The notes: generated by a model from the sequence alone, not told the origin. Counted from the stretch's first letter, positions 5,976-14,226 are shown. The stretch: DNA of 26,388 bases from an uncultured Chloroflexota bacterium (GCA_913030785.1 CAJWER010000008.1:1-26388), one strand, 5' to 3'. Translations and numbers: made by a program.

Positions 5976-7241
5976 GTGTTGAGCCCCAACGGGCTCAGCA
6001 GCCTCCCGCAGTTTGCCGCGTTACGCCACCGAGAGTTCCGTTTCACCTGGCTCGCGAGCATGGCCTCTAGCGCGGCGATGTGGACCACCATCGTCGCCAG
6101 TTCGTGGATCGTGTTCGAGCGGTCATCCGGCTCCGGCTGGGTGGGCATCGTAACCTTCGCGGCGATGATCCCCTTCTTGTTCGTGGCGCCCATCGGCGGC
6201 CTCCTCGGCGACATGTTCGATCGTCGGCGAGTCGTGATCATCTCATTTCTCTTCAACTGGGCGGTGATCGTGGCCCTCGCCGCCATCTCAATCACCGGCG
6301 CGTTGCAACTCTGGCACGTAGCCGTGTTGGCGCTCGTCGGCGGCATCGCCCGCTCCATCCAAGAGCCTTCACTGTCCGCTCTCATACCAAACCAGGTGCC
6401 AAAAGAGGACCTCCTCAACGCGCTCATTCTGCAGGGCGCATCACGTCACGGGGCCCGGTTCTTCGGACTGATCGTGGCCGCGCCGCTGCTGACCTTCGAC
6501 CAGCTAGGCGTAAACGCCGTTCTGGTGCTGAGCGTCACGTTCCAGGTGCTCGCCGTCGTTGCCATCGCCGGTGTTCGGACCGCGTCGAGCGGGGAGACAC
6601 AGCCGGAGCACGGCATCGTCCGCAGCCTCGTGGACAGCCTGGTATTCATCTACAGTCACCAGCCCCTGGCCTTGTTCGTGCTGATGGTCACCTTCCACTG
6701 CGCACTGGTCATGTCCTTCGAGTCCATCATGCCGAGTTTTTCCCGGGATAGTCTGGGAGACGATGATCCGTCGATATTCAACCTGCTGATGATGGGATTC
6801 GGGGCGGGTTCCCTCGTCGGAATGGCTATGCTGGCAGGAGTGCGCAGTGAGAGGCGCAAGGGACAGTTCCTTCTCTACACCGGGGTCGCCAGCGGCATCA
6901 CACCAATTCTACTCGCCGTATCAGGCTCCATACCGATCGCGTTGATCTTCGCGGCAACGATGGGTGCGTCCCAGGCCACATTCATGGCATTGACCAACAC
7001 CTACGTCCAGGTAATGGCGCCTGACCGTCTACGGGCTCGAATATCCAGCCTGTATGTCCTCCACGCCGGGGGTATCATGGCGTTCGCCAATCTCGGCTAC
7101 GGCTTCATGGCAGACATATTCACTGCACCACCGGTACTGATCACCACCGGGGCGCTATTCGTTGTAATCGTGGTGAGTCTTGCGGTTGGCCAGCCCATCA
7201 TGCGAAACGTATACCGCACTGGCCAAACGGCCCCGGCCTAG
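5976..7241 (+). CDS. MFS_3-type major facilitator transporter
   Basis: Inner-membrane transporter of 421 aa with about 12 hydrophobic spans. The N-terminus LRHREFRFTWLASMASSAAMW and the loop GGLLGDMFDRRRVV after the second to third span match the MFS_3 subfamily (EntS/antibiotic exporter type), where the D-R-x-R-R loop is the MFS motif A. A longer loop after the sixth span (about residues 195-215) separates the two halves. These proteins use the proton gradient to export small molecules such as siderophores or macrolides; the substrate is unknown here. The start is uncertain: GTG 5976 or TTG 5979 both lack a Shine-Dalgarno. The gene stands between two unrelated housekeeping genes, so context gives no substrate hint. 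Confidence 0.88.
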   Translation: MLSPNGLSSLPQFAALRHREFRFTWLASMASSAAMWTTIVASSWIVFERSSGSGWVGIVTFAAMIPFLFVAPIGGLLGDMFDRRRVVIISFLFNWAVIVALAAISITGALQLWHVAVLALVGGIARSIQEPSLSALIPNQVPKEDLLNALILQGASRHGARFFGLIVAAPLLTFDQLGVNAVLVLSVTFQVLAVVAIAGVRTASSGETQPEHGIVRSLVDSLVFIYSHQPLALFVLMVTFHCALVMSFESIMPSFSRDSLGDDDPSIFNLLMMGFGAGSLVGMAMLAGVRSERRKGQFLLYTGVASGITPILLAVSGSIPIALIFAATMGASQATFMALTNTYVQVMAPDRLRARISSLYVLHAGGIMAFANLGYGFMADIFTAPPVLITTGALFVVIVVSLAVGQPIMRNVYRTGQTAPA

Positions 7242-7335
7242 GCGCTGCGCGCGCTGAGTGGGGCTGAGGGTGGTGCACTCCCAGGGGGCGGAGCCACGAG
7301 GCACCGATGCTCTTTCTATTGACCGAGGAACTCTC

Positions 7336-8196
7336 ATGAAGGTCCGCACAGCAGTCATTCCAGTAGCCGGGTTCGGCACGCGGATGCTGCCCGCATCCCG
7401 CTCCGTACCCAAGCCGATGCTTCCCGTGCTGGACACGCCCGTAGTCCATCTTGCGGTCCTGGAGGCGGTCGAGGCCGGCATCGAACACATCATTTTCGTC
7501 GTCTCAAAGGGCCAGGACGCCGTTCGCGCCTACTTCGAGCATTTGCCTGAACTCGAAAGGGGCATAGAGGCCAAGGGTGATACCAAATTACTGGAGCGAA
7601 TGCTCGCCATCCCAAAATTGGCGCAGTTCAGTTGCGTCGAGCAGAAACGCCAACTCGGCCTCGGAGACGCCATCCTGAGCGCTGCTGACGCCACTGGCGA
7701 GGAGCCCTTCGTGGTGCTGCTGCCTGACGATGTAATCTGGAGTGAGGCGTCCACCACCGGAGCGATGGTTACACTGTTTGCCGAGCGCGGTAGACCGGTC
7801 ATTGCCGTGCGAGAGGTGCCGGATGAGCGGGTCTCCAGCCTGGGAATCGTAGACGCCGCGGAGGTCGCAGATCGCGTCTATACAATCTCTGGGATGGTGG
7901 AGAAGCCGCCCCTCGACGAGGCTCCCTCCAACCTTGCGATCATAGGACGCTATGTCCTCGTCACAGATATCTTCGAGGCGCTACGACAGACGCAACCCGG
8001 GGCCGGAGGTGAGGTCCAGATCACCGACGCGCTAGCCTCGATGATCCCAGGTGGGGTGTATGCCTACCGGTTCCCCGGTACCCATGTCGATGTCGGCAGA
8101 CCGCTGGGCCTTCTGCAGGCGTCCGTGACAGAAGCCCTGCGACGACCGGACATGGCAAGTGAATTACAAGAATGGTTGCGGGGCTTGAACCGCTGA
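7336..8196 (+). CDS. galU: UTP-glucose-1-phosphate uridylyltransferase (GalU)
   Basis: Nucleotidyltransferase of 286 aa making UDP-glucose from UTP and glucose-1-phosphate for envelope polysaccharides and glycolipids. The N-terminal motif is AGFGTRMLPASRSVPKPMLP (nucleotide-binding GxGTR at residues 12-16, Lys26). QKRQLGLGDAI, LLPDDV, VEKP and GGEVQITDAL follow, all in the order seen in GalU. Length is close to E. coli GalU (302 aa). The ATG at 7336 follows GAGGAA and begins at the first strand; an upstream start at 7258 would add 26 unrelated residues. The last 33 bases overlap the 3' end of the convergent recQ gene. A role in other UTP-sugar synthesis cannot be excluded. Confidence 0.93.
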   Translation: MKVRTAVIPVAGFGTRMLPASRSVPKPMLPVLDTPVVHLAVLEAVEAGIEHIIFVVSKGQDAVRAYFEHLPELERGIEAKGDTKLLERMLAIPKLAQFSCVEQKRQLGLGDAILSAADATGEEPFVVLLPDDVIWSEASTTGAMVTLFAERGRPVIAVREVPDERVSSLGIVDAAEVADRVYTISGMVEKPPLDEAPSNLAIIGRYVLVTDIFEALRQTQPGAGGEVQITDALASMIPGGVYAYRFPGTHVDVGRPLGLLQASVTEALRRPDMASELQEWLRGLNR

Positions 8197-10410
8197 CTCG
8201 TCAAGGCCGCCCTTTAGACCAGTAGACTGGGTCATCCAGAGCCTGACGAGCCTTAACTCCTCGTAGGTATATTCGGCTCCTAGAGCCTCCAAGACCGGCG
8301 TGAGAATTTCGGAACCGACCGTGTTGAATGCCTCTGAGATACGCTGCACCCGCTCTGACGGCGGCATCAACTGGGCAAGATGAAGATCCTCTCCCCCGGC
8401 AACGAGCCTCTCAAAATGGTTCAAGACAGTCTGCTGTGTCAGGCCCCTCTCACCGGCTATTTCGCCCACGTTCAGCCCCAACTCAAGCAGCCGCTTCGTC
8501 TCGTTGTGAGTGGCGCTGGGCCCCCTAGACAGACGTCGAGACGGCGTCTTCGCTGCAATGAAGGAGCGCTCGGCAAGACCATTCTCGCTCGCGTATGCCT
8601 GAATTACCTCAAGAAATACCTCGCCATACTTGGAGAGCTTCGCATGTCCCACCCCCGGAATCGAGGCGAAGCTCTCTACGCTCTGGGGCATCACATGGGC
8701 CATGTGCTGGAGAGATGTGTCCCCGAACACCACAAACGCCGGCACTCCGCTCTTGTCCGCTAAGCCGCGACGGAGAGTTCGCAGGCGTTCGTAGAGGTCG
8801 TGGTCATACTCCAGCGCGGCCTGCATACCGCGCGTGGAAGTCCGACCCCGACCCGATCGACCGCGTGCAGGGGCATCAGGGCGCACTGGCCTTTGCAGCG
8901 TCAGGCTGTCACGACGCTGCAGGAAGTCGCGGCCATGATCCGTGACCTCATATGTCGGGTACTCGCCAGGCGGCTTGACCAACATTCCGGCATCGAGCAA
9001 GAGGCCAAAAAGCTCGCGTAGGTCCTCGGCCGACTGGTCAGCCGCGATGCCATACACCGAAATCTCGTCGTGGCCGAATTCGAGGACCTTGGCTGCTCTG
9101 GAGCCGCGCAGCACCTGGACCACATGGCCCGCGCCGAACCGCTCACCGGTTCGGATGACAGCTGACAGCACCTTCTGAGAAATCTCCGTGGCGTCAAACT
9201 CCTCCGATACGGCCAGACAGACATCGCATGCGCCACAGGAATCCGCGCCCCACTGCTCGCCGAAGTAGTTCAGCAGGTAGCGCCGTCGGCAGGTTCTTAG
9301 CTCGGAGAACTCCACCATCGTGGCGAGTTTTGCCTCTGCACGGCGTCGCTCGTCCGGATTCGCGATCCTGTCTACGAAGTAATCCTGTTTGATCTTGTCG
9401 CCATAGCTGTAGAACAGCACACAATCGCTGGGAAGACCGTCGCGACCTGCGCGGCCCGTCTCCTGGTAGTAGCCCTCCAGGGTCTTAGGCATGTCGTAGT
9501 GAACAATCAACCGCACGTCCGGCTTGTCGATCCCCATGCCGAATGCGATGGTAGCAACAACAATAGGTGCCTCGCCGCCGATGAAGCGATCCTGATTGGT
9601 ATGGCGCAGCTCGGGGTCAAGCCCGGCATGGTACGGCAGGGCTGGCATACCGACGCGGGACAGGTCTCTCGCCACGTCCTCCGTGTCCTGGCGTGAAAAG
9701 CAGTAAACGATAGCCGACTCGCCCGGGCGCTCCCCGAGCAACTCCACTAGGCCGTCGAATGCCTGTCTCTTGTGGCGCACGGTGTACTTCAGATTGGGTC
9801 TATTGAAGCTGGCGACAAAGTTGTCTGCGTCGCTGAAGCCCAGGTGCTCGACGATGTCAGCCCTCACCTGCTCTGTGGCAGTGGCAGTCAGGGCAATAAC
9901 TGGGACCCCGGGCAGGTCGTGGCGCAGCCCTCGCATATTGCGGTAGTCAGGCCTGAAGTCGTGGCCCCACTCCGATATGCAATGGGCCTCATCCACTGCA
10001 ATCAGAGACGGCCGGAAGGCCCTCAAGAACTCGCGAAATCGAGGTACGGCAAGGCGCTCAGGTGCGACGTACAGCAACTTCACACGGCCTCGAACTGCCT
10101 CCAACTGGACACGATCGACCTCCCGGTTCGATAGCGTGCTGTTGATAAATGCCGCCGGGATGTCATTGGCACTGAGGGCGTCTACCTGGTCCTTCATCAG
10201 TGCGATAAGGGGTGAGACAACGAGGGTTACGCCATCCATGAGCAACGCCGGAAGCTGATAGCAGAGCGACTTGCCCCCACCCGTCGGCATCAGCACGAGA
10301 GAATCGCGACCCTCCAGCACAGACCTGATCACCTCCTCCTGCATTGGCAGAAAGCGGTCATAACCGAACCGGGATTTCAGGAGGTCGTGGAGTTGGGGGA
10401 TCATGGTCAT
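8164..10410 (-). CDS. recQ: ATP-dependent DNA helicase RecQ
   Basis: 3'-5' superfamily 2 DNA helicase of 748 aa, acting in recombination and stalled-fork repair. Motif 0 is FGYDRFLPMQ (15-24; usually FRPGQ), Walker A PTGGGKS is at 42-48, and DEAH (140-143) is followed by CISEWGHDFRPDY. Motif VI is ETGRAGRDG. The zinc-binding region has Cys374, Cys392, Cys395 and Cys398. A winged-helix (RQC) and an HRDC domain follow (GVPAFVVFGDTSLQHMA to YASENG). The C-terminal stretch SATHNETKRLLELGLNVGEIAGERGLT.. is a helix-turn-helix seen in longer RecQ proteins, explaining a length above E. coli RecQ (609 aa). The start is ATG 10410 or the second ATG at 10404; no good Shine-Dalgarno is visible. It lies 58 bases downstream of the Fe-S protein gene on the same strand. 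Confidence 0.96.
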   Translation of the reverse strand: MTMIPQLHDLLKSRFGYDRFLPMQEEVIRSVLEGRDSLVLMPTGGGKSLCYQLPALLMDGVTLVVSPLIALMKDQVDALSANDIPAAFINSTLSNREVDRVQLEAVRGRVKLLYVAPERLAVPRFREFLRAFRPSLIAVDEAHCISEWGHDFRPDYRNMRGLRHDLPGVPVIALTATATEQVRADIVEHLGFSDADNFVASFNRPNLKYTVRHKRQAFDGLVELLGERPGESAIVYCFSRQDTEDVARDLSRVGMPALPYHAGLDPELRHTNQDRFIGGEAPIVVATIAFGMGIDKPDVRLIVHYDMPKTLEGYYQETGRAGRDGLPSDCVLFYSYGDKIKQDYFVDRIANPDERRRAEAKLATMVEFSELRTCRRRYLLNYFGEQWGADSCGACDVCLAVSEEFDATEISQKVLSAVIRTGERFGAGHVVQVLRGSRAAKVLEFGHDEISVYGIAADQSAEDLRELFGLLLDAGMLVKPPGEYPTYEVTDHGRDFLQRRDSLTLQRPVRPDAPARGRSGRGRTSTRGMQAALEYDHDLYERLRTLRRGLADKSGVPAFVVFGDTSLQHMAHVMPQSVESFASIPGVGHAKLSKYGEVFLEVIQAYASENGLAERSFIAAKTPSRRLSRGPSATHNETKRLLELGLNVGEIAGERGLTQQTVLNHFERLVAGGEDLHLAQLMPPSERVQRISEAFNTVGSEILTPVLEALGAEYTYEELRLVRLWMTQSTGLKGGLDESAVQAPQPFL

Positions 10411-10468
10411 GCGGTAAAGCCCACTACCTCAAAATACTGTGTAGATCGAAGCGGGGCGCTTTCTGGAT

Positions 10469-12502
10469 CTACGATGACGGAGTACCCAGGCTCTCGTCCA
10501 GGATCTCCAGCAGGTCCTTGACGCTCTTGCCGTCGGCGCCTTCGACGGAGCCCATACCCTCGTCGAACATCTGGAGGCAGTAGGGACACGATACGCCGAC
10601 CGTGTCCGCGCCCGTCTCCAAGAACTGCTCGGTGCGAAGGTGGTTCACGCGCCGACCACGGCTCTCCTCTGTCCACAGGTGGCCGCCGCCTGCGCCACAG
10701 CAGAATCCGCGCTCTCGACGCTGCTCCATTTCGGACAGATTTGCTCCTGGGATCGCCTCTATGATCTTCCGGGGCTCGTCGTAGATGCCATTGTGTCGGC
10801 CCAGGTAACAAGAGTCGTGATAGGCTACGGTCGTCGCCAACTCCACGACAGGTTTGATCTTGCCCTGATCGATTAGCTCTGACACGAACTGGGTGTAGTG
10901 GACGACCTCGTAGTTTCCGCCCAGATGCGGATACTCGTTCTTGATGTTGTTGAAGCAGTGGGGGCAGATGGCGACGATCTTCTTCACGTTGTAGCGATTG
11001 AGTGTCTCGATATTCTGCTGCGCCATGACCTGATACAGGTACTCGTTGCCCATGCGTCGGGCCGGGTCGCCGGTGCAGGTCTCCTCCGCGCCGAGGATGG
11101 CAAAGTTCACTCCGGCACGCTTGAGCACCGATACCATCGAACGGGCAACACTCTGGCTGCGCTTCTCCAGGGCGGCGGTACACCCGACCCAGAACAGCAC
11201 ATCGGCCTCCGGGTGGTCCGCTATTGTTGGAACATCGAGTCCTTCTGCCCAGTCTGTCCGCGTGTACTGCGTGCCCCGCCAGGGATGGCCTCGTTGTTCT
11301 AGGCTCATCAGCGCACCGGCCGCCGACTCAGGCATGCTGGCCTGCTCCATCACCAGATTGCGCCGCATGCCCAGAATCAGATCGATGTGCTCGACGCCCG
11401 CCGGACAAACCTGCTCACACGCGCCGCAGGTGAGACAGTCCCACAACGCCTCCTCACCAATTGACGGAATGACTGACTCTTCCTCGCCGTCGCCGTTTAG
11501 GAGGACCGGTGACGCCTCAATCAGGTGGTCCTTAACACCCTGGGCGATGTGCATCGGTGACAATAATTTGCCGGAAACGTTGGCGGGACAAGCATCCGTA
11601 CATCGACCGCAAACGGCGCAGGCATAGCCATCCAGTAGCTCCTTCGTCGTGAAATCGCGTACCCTGGCAGAACCAAATGTCTCCGCCGTCTCCAGATCCA
11701 TCGGCGTCGACAGCGTGCCCATGGGCGACAAGTCCCGCATGACAAACGCGACCGGCGCTCCTATGAGGTGCATGTGTTTTGAGATCGGTATGTAGACGGC
11801 GAATCCGAGAATCAGCGCCAGGTGCGTCCACCACGAGAGTTCATGGAGAGCCTTGGCTATACCCTCACTCATCCCTGAATCCCGCAGTGCCTCTCCGATG
11901 GCGGAGCTGATGGGAGCAGCCGTCGTCGGGCCGTCGCCACCAGCCGCTACGTAGAACACCTCGCTCAGCATGGTTAGTACCATCAGTAGTGCAATGAGGG
12001 CCAGAATGATTGCCGACTCCCATTTCTGGGTGAGGTCGAACGAGAGCCTGCGCGGCGTGACCACCCACCTACGGACCACCGCCCATCCTAGGACGCCCAG
12101 AAAGACCACTGCCAGCGCGTCAATGTACACCGCGAAGACCCGTACGCCCGAGTCTGTGAACAGCGTGACCGAGAACTGATCCCACGCAGAGTCGCCGAAG
12201 ATGAATACAACGTAGCTGAACGTGAAGGAGAGGAAGCCCCAGAAGATAAAGAAGTGGGCCAGTCCGGCGCGGTCTCTGAGCGAAACACTCTGGACTACCC
12301 GGGACTGTCCCAGGATCAGAGGGATGGCGCCGATGAGCCTTTGCACGGGGCGATCGAAACGGTTCGCGTCTTTTCCAAGGAGGACTAGCCTTACAACCCG
12401 CCGATAGAGCACAAAGGCCGCCGCCGAGAAGCCCAGTCCGGCGAGGGCGTACACGCCCAGCCAGGTTGGGATAGTGCCGAAAATATCATCTGGCGGAACC
12501 AT
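10469..12502 (-). CDS. Membrane-bound heterodisulfide reductase-like Fe-S oxidoreductase
   Basis: Protein of 677 aa with three parts. The N-terminal 270 residues hold five or six membrane spans resembling the NarI/HdrE cytochrome-b type subunit, with histidines in spans (GLAHFFIFWGF, SWWTHLALILG, ISKHMHLI) that could bind heme. Two 4Fe-4S clusters follow (Cys295/298/301/305 and Cys356/359/362/366, each ending in CP). Two CCG domains come last (CTGDPARRMGNEYLY.., HDSCYLGRHNGIYD.. and FCCGAGGGHLW). Fused HdrD/HdrE-like proteins pass electrons between cytosolic donors, often electron-transfer flavoprotein or dehydrogenases, and membrane quinones. The partner is not in this window. The start at ATG 12502 lacks a Shine-Dalgarno but has TATCCT 6 bases upstream (12509-12514), so the mRNA may be leaderless. 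The downstream neighbour is recQ, which shares no obvious function. Confidence 0.9.
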   Translation of the reverse strand: MVPPDDIFGTIPTWLGVYALAGLGFSAAAFVLYRRVVRLVLLGKDANRFDRPVQRLIGAIPLILGQSRVVQSVSLRDRAGLAHFFIFWGFLSFTFSYVVFIFGDSAWDQFSVTLFTDSGVRVFAVYIDALAVVFLGVLGWAVVRRWVVTPRRLSFDLTQKWESAIILALIALLMVLTMLSEVFYVAAGGDGPTTAAPISSAIGEALRDSGMSEGIAKALHELSWWTHLALILGFAVYIPISKHMHLIGAPVAFVMRDLSPMGTLSTPMDLETAETFGSARVRDFTTKELLDGYACAVCGRCTDACPANVSGKLLSPMHIAQGVKDHLIEASPVLLNGDGEEESVIPSIGEEALWDCLTCGACEQVCPAGVEHIDLILGMRRNLVMEQASMPESAAGALMSLEQRGHPWRGTQYTRTDWAEGLDVPTIADHPEADVLFWVGCTAALEKRSQSVARSMVSVLKRAGVNFAILGAEETCTGDPARRMGNEYLYQVMAQQNIETLNRYNVKKIVAICPHCFNNIKNEYPHLGGNYEVVHYTQFVSELIDQGKIKPVVELATTVAYHDSCYLGRHNGIYDEPRKIIEAIPGANLSEMEQRRERGFCCGAGGGHLWTEESRGRRVNHLRTEQFLETGADTVGVSCPYCLQMFDEGMGSVEGADGKSVKDLLEILDESLGTPSS

Positions 12503-12712
12503 GGTAATAGGATACAGGGGCTGAGGGCTGTGTGCTAGGGGTCAGGTGTACCTGTCGGCTCGTAGGGCGCACGTCCCGCCCACCGCGTACCAATGCTGAT
12601 CGACCTGAATCAGGGCCAGTCGCTCCAGGGCAGGTCACAGACCTACCCTCTTTGCGCCACACGTGTGGCGCAAAGAGGGCCCTACGCGGCGACCCGTACC
12701 GATGCCTCTCCC
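12503..12712. repeat. Repeat-bearing intergenic region
   Basis: No gene is seen. It carries CAGGTGTACCTG (around 12544), a REP-like unit GGGCAGGTCACAGACCTACCC (12628-12648; arms AGGTC/GACCT with flanking GGG/CCC), and a perfect 34-bp palindrome that shares its CCC. The REP-like unit is the reverse complement of the element at 65-86, apart from one inserted base. Motifs GTAGGGC and GCCCTAC recur at both ends of the gap. Confidence 0.6.
12646..12679. repeat. Perfect 34-bp palindrome
   Basis: Arms of 17 bp are complementary without mismatch; the left arm starts CCCTCTTTGCGCC and the centre is ACACGTGT. It lies 33 bases downstream of the UbiA-type gene stop. There is no T-run on either side, so a classical terminator is unlikely, although the RNA hairpin could protect or end transcripts from either direction. 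Confidence 0.85.
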
Positions 12713-13636
12713 CTATCCCCAGACAATGAGCACCGTGGACGCGGTGGTTAACCAGAGAGCCACGCAAACGATGAGCGGCACGTCAGTTACGAATATATCC
12801 TCGGGATTTTCGCCGAGGTTTCGGACATGGACAAGGTACAGATAGCGGAATAGCCCATAGACAACGAACGGAATCGTTAGCATCATCGCGTGGTTTTCGG
12901 GCAGGTTTGTCGCGGTAAATGTGTACAGGGTGTATGCGACGAGGGTAGACGGCGCGACGATGGCGATGAACTGGTCGAGCAACGGCTTTGTGTACCGCTG
13001 CAACGTCTCGCGTTGTAGGCCCGCGGCATCTCCGGCGGCCTCAAGCTCGCTGCGCCGTTTCGACAATGCTATGAATAGCGCTCCCAGACCCGTGCAGATG
13101 TAGAGCCAGGGCGAGACCGGTACCTGGAGCACCGCCGCTCCGCCAACCGCCCGCAGTACGAAGCCGCCGCTAATGGCAAACACGTCCACGATAACAAGCC
13201 GTTTCAAGAGCGTGGAGTAGGCCACCATAGTCGCCAAATATCCGATGGCGACCCAGCCGAATTGAGGCTCCAGTACCACCGCGAATCCGATGGCCACGGC
13301 GGCCAGAATGGCGGCCGATGACCAGGCAATGGGAACTGAAAGAGCGCCGGACGGGATGGGCCTTGAGCGCTTTTTCGGGTGCAGCCGGTCGCGGTCCACG
13401 TCGAAGATATCGTTGACCAGGTAAACCGCGCCGCTGAGCATCGAAAACAGCAGGAAGGCCAGCGTAGTCTTGCCGAACAGTTCGAGGGCCAGACCGGGCT
13501 CCGCCAGATCCCACGTCGCCTGGGCGGTGAAGAACAGGGCAAAATAGACGAGCAGGTTCTTGGTCCACTGCCGGGGCCGAGTGGCCACGACGAGAGCTAC
13601 GATCAGCGGCGTGCTTCGATCGGAGGAGGTCTCCAT
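12713..13636 (-). CDS. UbiA-family prenyltransferase, decaprenyl-phosphate phosphoribosyltransferase-like
   Basis: Integral membrane protein of 307 aa with eight or nine hydrophobic spans. The first motif TRPRQWTKNLLVY (19-31) and the Mg-diphosphate motif NDIFDVDRDRLHP (N75, D76, D79, D83) followed by KKRSRPIPSG match the subfamily of mycobacterial Rv3806c. That enzyme joins phosphoribosyl pyrophosphate to decaprenyl phosphate for arabinan synthesis. A second Asp-rich motif of generic UbiA enzymes is not obvious. ATG 13636 is chosen; a TTG at 13672 would add 12 residues. A promoter TTGACC-N18-TATCAT places the transcription start at about the ATG itself, and no Shine-Dalgarno is present, which points to a leaderless mRNA. 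An operator-like palindrome covers the -35. Other UbiA activities (for example homogentisate or heme prenylation) are less likely given RPRQW and HPKKRSRP. Confidence 0.85.
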   Translation of the reverse strand: METSSDRSTPLIVALVVATRPRQWTKNLLVYFALFFTAQATWDLAEPGLALELFGKTTLAFLLFSMLSGAVYLVNDIFDVDRDRLHPKKRSRPIPSGALSVPIAWSSAAILAAVAIGFAVVLEPQFGWVAIGYLATMVAYSTLLKRLVIVDVFAISGGFVLRAVGGAAVLQVPVSPWLYICTGLGALFIALSKRRSELEAAGDAAGLQRETLQRYTKPLLDQFIAIVAPSTLVAYTLYTFTATNLPENHAMMLTIPFVVYGLFRYLYLVHVRNLGENPEDIFVTDVPLIVCVALWLTTASTVLIVWG

Positions 13637-13642
13637 GGACCG

Positions 13643-13672
13643 ATGATACGCGCCGCCATCCTTAGGGGTCAA
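13643..13672 (-). promoter_or_regulatory. Promoter of the UbiA-type gene
   Basis: On the minus strand the -35 is TTGACC (13667-13672) and the -10 is TATCAT (13643-13648), with an 18-bp spacer. Transcription should begin near 13636, the A of the start codon. Confidence 0.55.
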
Positions 13673-13694
13673 TTGGAATTGACCGACGTTGACC
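13667..13694. promoter_or_regulatory. Operator-like palindrome with third half-site
   Basis: GGTCAATTggAATTGACC (13667-13684) has perfect 8-bp arms. Another TTGACC half-site follows at 13689-13694, ten bases (about one helical turn) after the second. The first arm coincides with the -35 hexamer of the UbiA-type gene, as expected of a repressor site. The binding protein is unknown. Confidence 0.5.
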
Positions 13695-13854
13695 GCGTTC
13701 TTGGGCAGTACTACGATGGTTACCTCCGAAGATCGCGGCCCTTACGGCTCAACGCCATTGCGGAACGTTTGGCCTCCGGGCACCATCACAGCAGGAGACA
13801 TCGTCAGAGAACCTGCGAGCCAAAAAGACAATGTCACATTGGCATGAGCGAAAT

Positions 13855-14226
13855 ATGGAACTAGGCGCGTTCTCCATTAGCTTGGCGGTCAAGGATATCG
13901 AGGCATAGAGGGTCTTCTACGAAAAACTCGGATTCCAGGTGTTCGGCGGTGACGCCTCTCAGAACTGGCTCATCATGAAAAGCGCCGGAAGCGTGATCGG
14001 GCTCTTCCAGGGAATGTTCGAGAAGAATATGCTCACATTCAATCCCGGCTGGGATGGCAATGCTCAGGCGCTCGACAACTACATCGATGTGCGCGAACTC
14101 CAGCGGCGCCTCAAAGAGCAGGGCGTGGAACTGGCCAGCGAGGCGGATGAGAATACGGCCGGACCTGCCAGTTTCGTCGCAATCGACCCCGACGGGAACC
14201 CGATACTCGTCGATCAGCACGTGTGA
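13855..14226 (+). pseudogene. Glyoxalase/VOC-family protein interrupted by an in-frame TAG
   Basis: From ATG 13855 the frame encodes MELGAFSISLAVKDIEA, then TAG (13906-13908), then RVFYEKLGFQVFGGDA and a full VOC domain to residue 123. The pattern xVKDIEASRxFYEKLGF is the family's first strand-helix unit, so the stop most likely replaced Ser (TCG to TAG, one base). The rest is intact: WLIMKSAGSVIGLFQG, a middle region with FNPGW, and a final strand FVAIDPDGNPILVDQH, where the metal-binding or substrate residue of VOC proteins usually lies. No frameshift is seen. A GTG at 13939 could restart translation, but would lose the first beta-alpha unit. Options are a recent nonsense mutation, a sequencing error, or readthrough. 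VOC proteins include glyoxalase I, dioxygenases and resistance proteins, and the substrate here is unknown. Confidence 0.75.

Noticed and set aside
10407..11183. 258-aa frame on the same strand inside the Fe-S protein gene
   Set aside because: It is the Fe-S protein read in another frame. The real frame has all cluster cysteines.
12646..12679. 34-bp palindrome as a rho-independent terminator
   Set aside because: No run of T follows on either strand, so it does not meet the usual pattern. A weaker role in ending transcription remains possible.
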